Source of the DNA: Epiperipatus broadwayi
Lineage: Eukaryota; Onychophora; Udeonychophora; Euonychophora; Peripatidae
Direction: 5' to 3'
Assembly (NCBI GenBank): GCA_028023455.1
Contig: JAQFVV010012477.1
Location: forward strand, 3,311,865-3,375,864
DNA length: 64,000 bases
How positions within the stretch are numbered: position 1 is the first letter of the stretch; each line of letters starts with the position of its first letter. The position numbers and the translations under genes were made by a program. Shown here piece after piece: positions 61,655 through 64,000 of the stretch. The notes below the pieces were generated by a model. That model worked only from the letters and a program-made list of their open reading frames with translations. It was not told the DNA's origin and made no database searches.

Positions 61655-63622
61655 ACTTTAACGATCGGGGGAGAAGGAGACTTAACGTAATCTGCACTAC
61701 AGGGCGCCACTAGGCATTTGAACCTAGAAAATTTATATAGTAGGCAGGTACGTTAAGTTTAAAAAAATTTTTTTATTTTAATTTATATATTTGGATTTCG
61801 ATCATTTGCCCAAGGTCACTAGCTCATAGAGTAGCAGAGATTTTAAACATTTATAAGTTTCAATAGATTTCTATTCTCAAAGTATATATTAAATATTTAG
61901 AACAATAAAATAAAAGAAGCCACTGCCAGTAATTAACACACAAATAGATTTTTATTAACGCACATTTAAAATTGAGGAATAAATTTATTTTTAGATTTTA
62001 ACATTAATATTTTTTTTTAAATTTAAATTACTATTTTAAATAGATCGCACAGATGGATATTTAAATTATATTTTACTTTAGCATGTCGAGCATAGATAGT
62101 CTACATAGATTTTTTTTTTTCACTTAAAAACTTATCAAAACATTCATTCAATCTCAGACTAAAAGTTCGTAGTCAACCCAATGCCTGCTTCCAGATATAT
62201 AGTCGCAATCAATGCAATATGAAGATGCTAGCATAAAACCACGCAGACAGGAATGTGCATCTGACAGCGTGATATTATTTGAAGGAAATGATCCATGTCT
62301 AGAACAGGAAAGTGCATCTGTCAGACTAAGGAATCATGTATATATATATATTTTTAAAGAGTGCTACGTATGGGGGGAGAGCGGTCTTTCTGCCGACTTA
62401 TAAATCCCTGTCCATAGAGCTAGAAGGGGTTAATGGTGCAGGAAATACATCTGCAACCATTGCAATGGTATGACTGCCTCTTTGGGGTCATGCATTCAGG
62501 TGGGCACGTTGCCCTGTATGCTAAACACGCTTCACATTACATTAATATAAACGTCTATATATCTCTCCACTAGCACTGACACAACCACGAAACAAATAGC
62601 CTGAAATTAAAATCCCTTAAATTAAACATAAACGAATTTAAACATAGTTATTAATCTTTATCCATGCAGCTATCTACACCCAACTTTAAATTTAATACAT
62701 TTTAGTTAAAACATAATACACACACACAAAAAAAAATGAAATGGAAATGATTGCTTAAACATCTACATAAAAAAATATCAATAATTGAATTTGCATTCTT
62801 TAAGTCAGATAAGAGTTCTTATTTTCAGTTATTAATTACTTGCAATTTTAGGAAAGTTCTTATTAGATAGACACAATAGTTCATACTTTACGGATTTAAT
62901 AGATTGAGAAGTCCATCTTCGTGATCACTTTCGTAGATTTTGTCCTTTGAAATGAAACTGCGACTTGCCATGCATTTGGTCAGGAACTGTCATCCAGAGG
63001 CCTCAACTGGTTGTCCGGAAAATTAAATTTATTGCAGACTTCCACATCGTGAAAATCTGCAATATAGCTAGTTATAACGATCTATTCATAGTCAGCTCTA
63101 AGATAACAATTATAATAATAATTTGGCTTTTATATTTTTATTAGTCTCTTATCATTAGATCTTGAGATTCAACGAGCAAGACGTCACTAATCCTCTGGTG
63201 TTTCAATCACGGTCCGTGCTGACATTTCTGGTGTTTGCATTGGTCATTTAATTTCTTTGTATTCTCTTATCTGACCATTTAATTTATTTTAAATGCCTCA
63301 TGGGCTGGTTTGCTTTTGAACAATCATTTAATTAATAAGACAATCATTTCCATTTTCTAAGATTATAGAAATCAACATTATTTCTATTTTCAAAAATATC
63401 AAATCTTTATATCTTTACTTTTTTACAAAAAAATTACTTTCAAATATTTTTATTTTTTAAAAGTTTTTAAAGTTGTCCATCATGCGATCTATATATACGT
63501 TAAACAGTTTTTAAATTTCAGTTTTTAAGTTAAGTTTTTTTTCTTTTTAATAAATCAATTTTTATTTATGATCTTTTATTTTAATTTTAAAATAATGTGA
63601 CGGGATATTATATTCCGTTACA
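61655..63622 (-). mobile_element. Solo LTR related to family A
   Basis: Read on the minus strand it starts at 63622 with TGTAACGGAATATA and a complementary CCCGTCACA. It follows family A to ~61655, with GGCGCC-ACTAGGCATTTGAACCTAGAAAA against GGTGCCATCTAGGCATTT...CTAGAAAA, GAGTAGCAGAGAT and GCCACTGCCAG-AATTAACACA shared. It is clearly more diverged than the two arms at 25-29 kb are from each other. There is no primer site or coding region beside it, so it is a solo LTR. Confidence 0.65.
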
Positions 63623-64000
63623 ATACAAATCAAAACAATATTCAATTAAACCGGTCAATGAAGTTTGTTCTCTTCATTTTATAGAAGTTTAAGAAAAATA
63701 TCTAAGATGAGTTATTCTGAACCGACGATAAAGCACGATCTATTTAGATTTTTATGACGGAATCAGACAAACATGAAATGATTGACTTTGTAATATTAAC
63801 TAAGATAAATGATAATATATATAATATTCGAAAGCAAATATAAATATAAAATTCATATGGGAATAAAATAAAATACTAATAAGAAAAACATACCACATCT
63901 TATATTCTAGCTCACTTACCAAGTTGAGTTTGAACCTTGTTATTTAAATAGCTACGTCATCTTGTGCAATCCAAATAAAATAAAATAATTAAGCGTAGTC
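63623..64000. other. AT-rich window end, nothing recognised
   Basis: No ORF, repeat or splice-bounded exon could be supported. Confidence 0.4.

Overview
This is a strongly AT-rich stretch of an invertebrate animal genome. It has spliced exons with GT-AG introns, long perfect AT-type microsatellites, non-LTR retrotransposons, Penelope-like elements (PLEs) and long-LTR retroelements using a tRNA-Lys primer site. There is no bacterial-style gene packing. The sequence alone does not fix the species. One 52-nt intron hints at a lineage that tolerates short introns.

Host genes are few. The 3' end of an unrecognised plus-strand gene lies at about 7.06-8.28 kb: four exons with matching splice phases, a stop codon and a polyadenylation signal. 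One well-bounded exon of an unrecognised minus-strand gene lies at 59.80-59.98 kb. A decayed C2H2 zinc-finger relic sits near 24.1-24.3 kb.

Mobile DNA fills most of the rest. Three foldback (inverted-repeat) elements lie in a row at 0.8-2.4 kb. A nearly complete Tx1/L1-type LINE (11.5-16.9 kb) has perfect (ATA)n arrays of almost equal length (457 and 458 bp) on both sides. A second LINE, of the Jockey/CR1 superfamily, faces it tail to tail (17.3-20.4 kb). A 4.2-kb palindrome of two inverted ~2-kb LTRs (25.3-29.5 kb) has a copy of the 3' half of tRNA-Lys, CCA included, between its arms. It abuts a solo LTR of a second family (29.5-31.2 kb). A non-autonomous member of that second family, with a coiled-coil gag-like ORF, lies at 49.7-55.1 kb. 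Decayed PLE and LINE fragments are at 3.2, 34, 37-38, 42 and 56 kb. Two near-identical PLE copies with full RT and GIY-YIG endonuclease domains stand head to head at 45.4-49.6 kb. A further solo LTR is at 61.7-63.6 kb.

The most notable feature is at 38.8-40.3 kb. It is a tandem array of ~405-bp units, each carrying a sequence that folds as a type I hammerhead self-cleaving ribozyme: CTGATGA and GAAA cores, a 6-bp stem I and a minimal stem III. This is the hallmark of an animal retrozyme, a non-autonomous retroelement thought to spread as a circular RNA, probably with PLE help. PLEs, which often carry related ribozyme folds, are present in the same window. An older copy that has lost the ribozyme lies at 9.0-9.2 kb.
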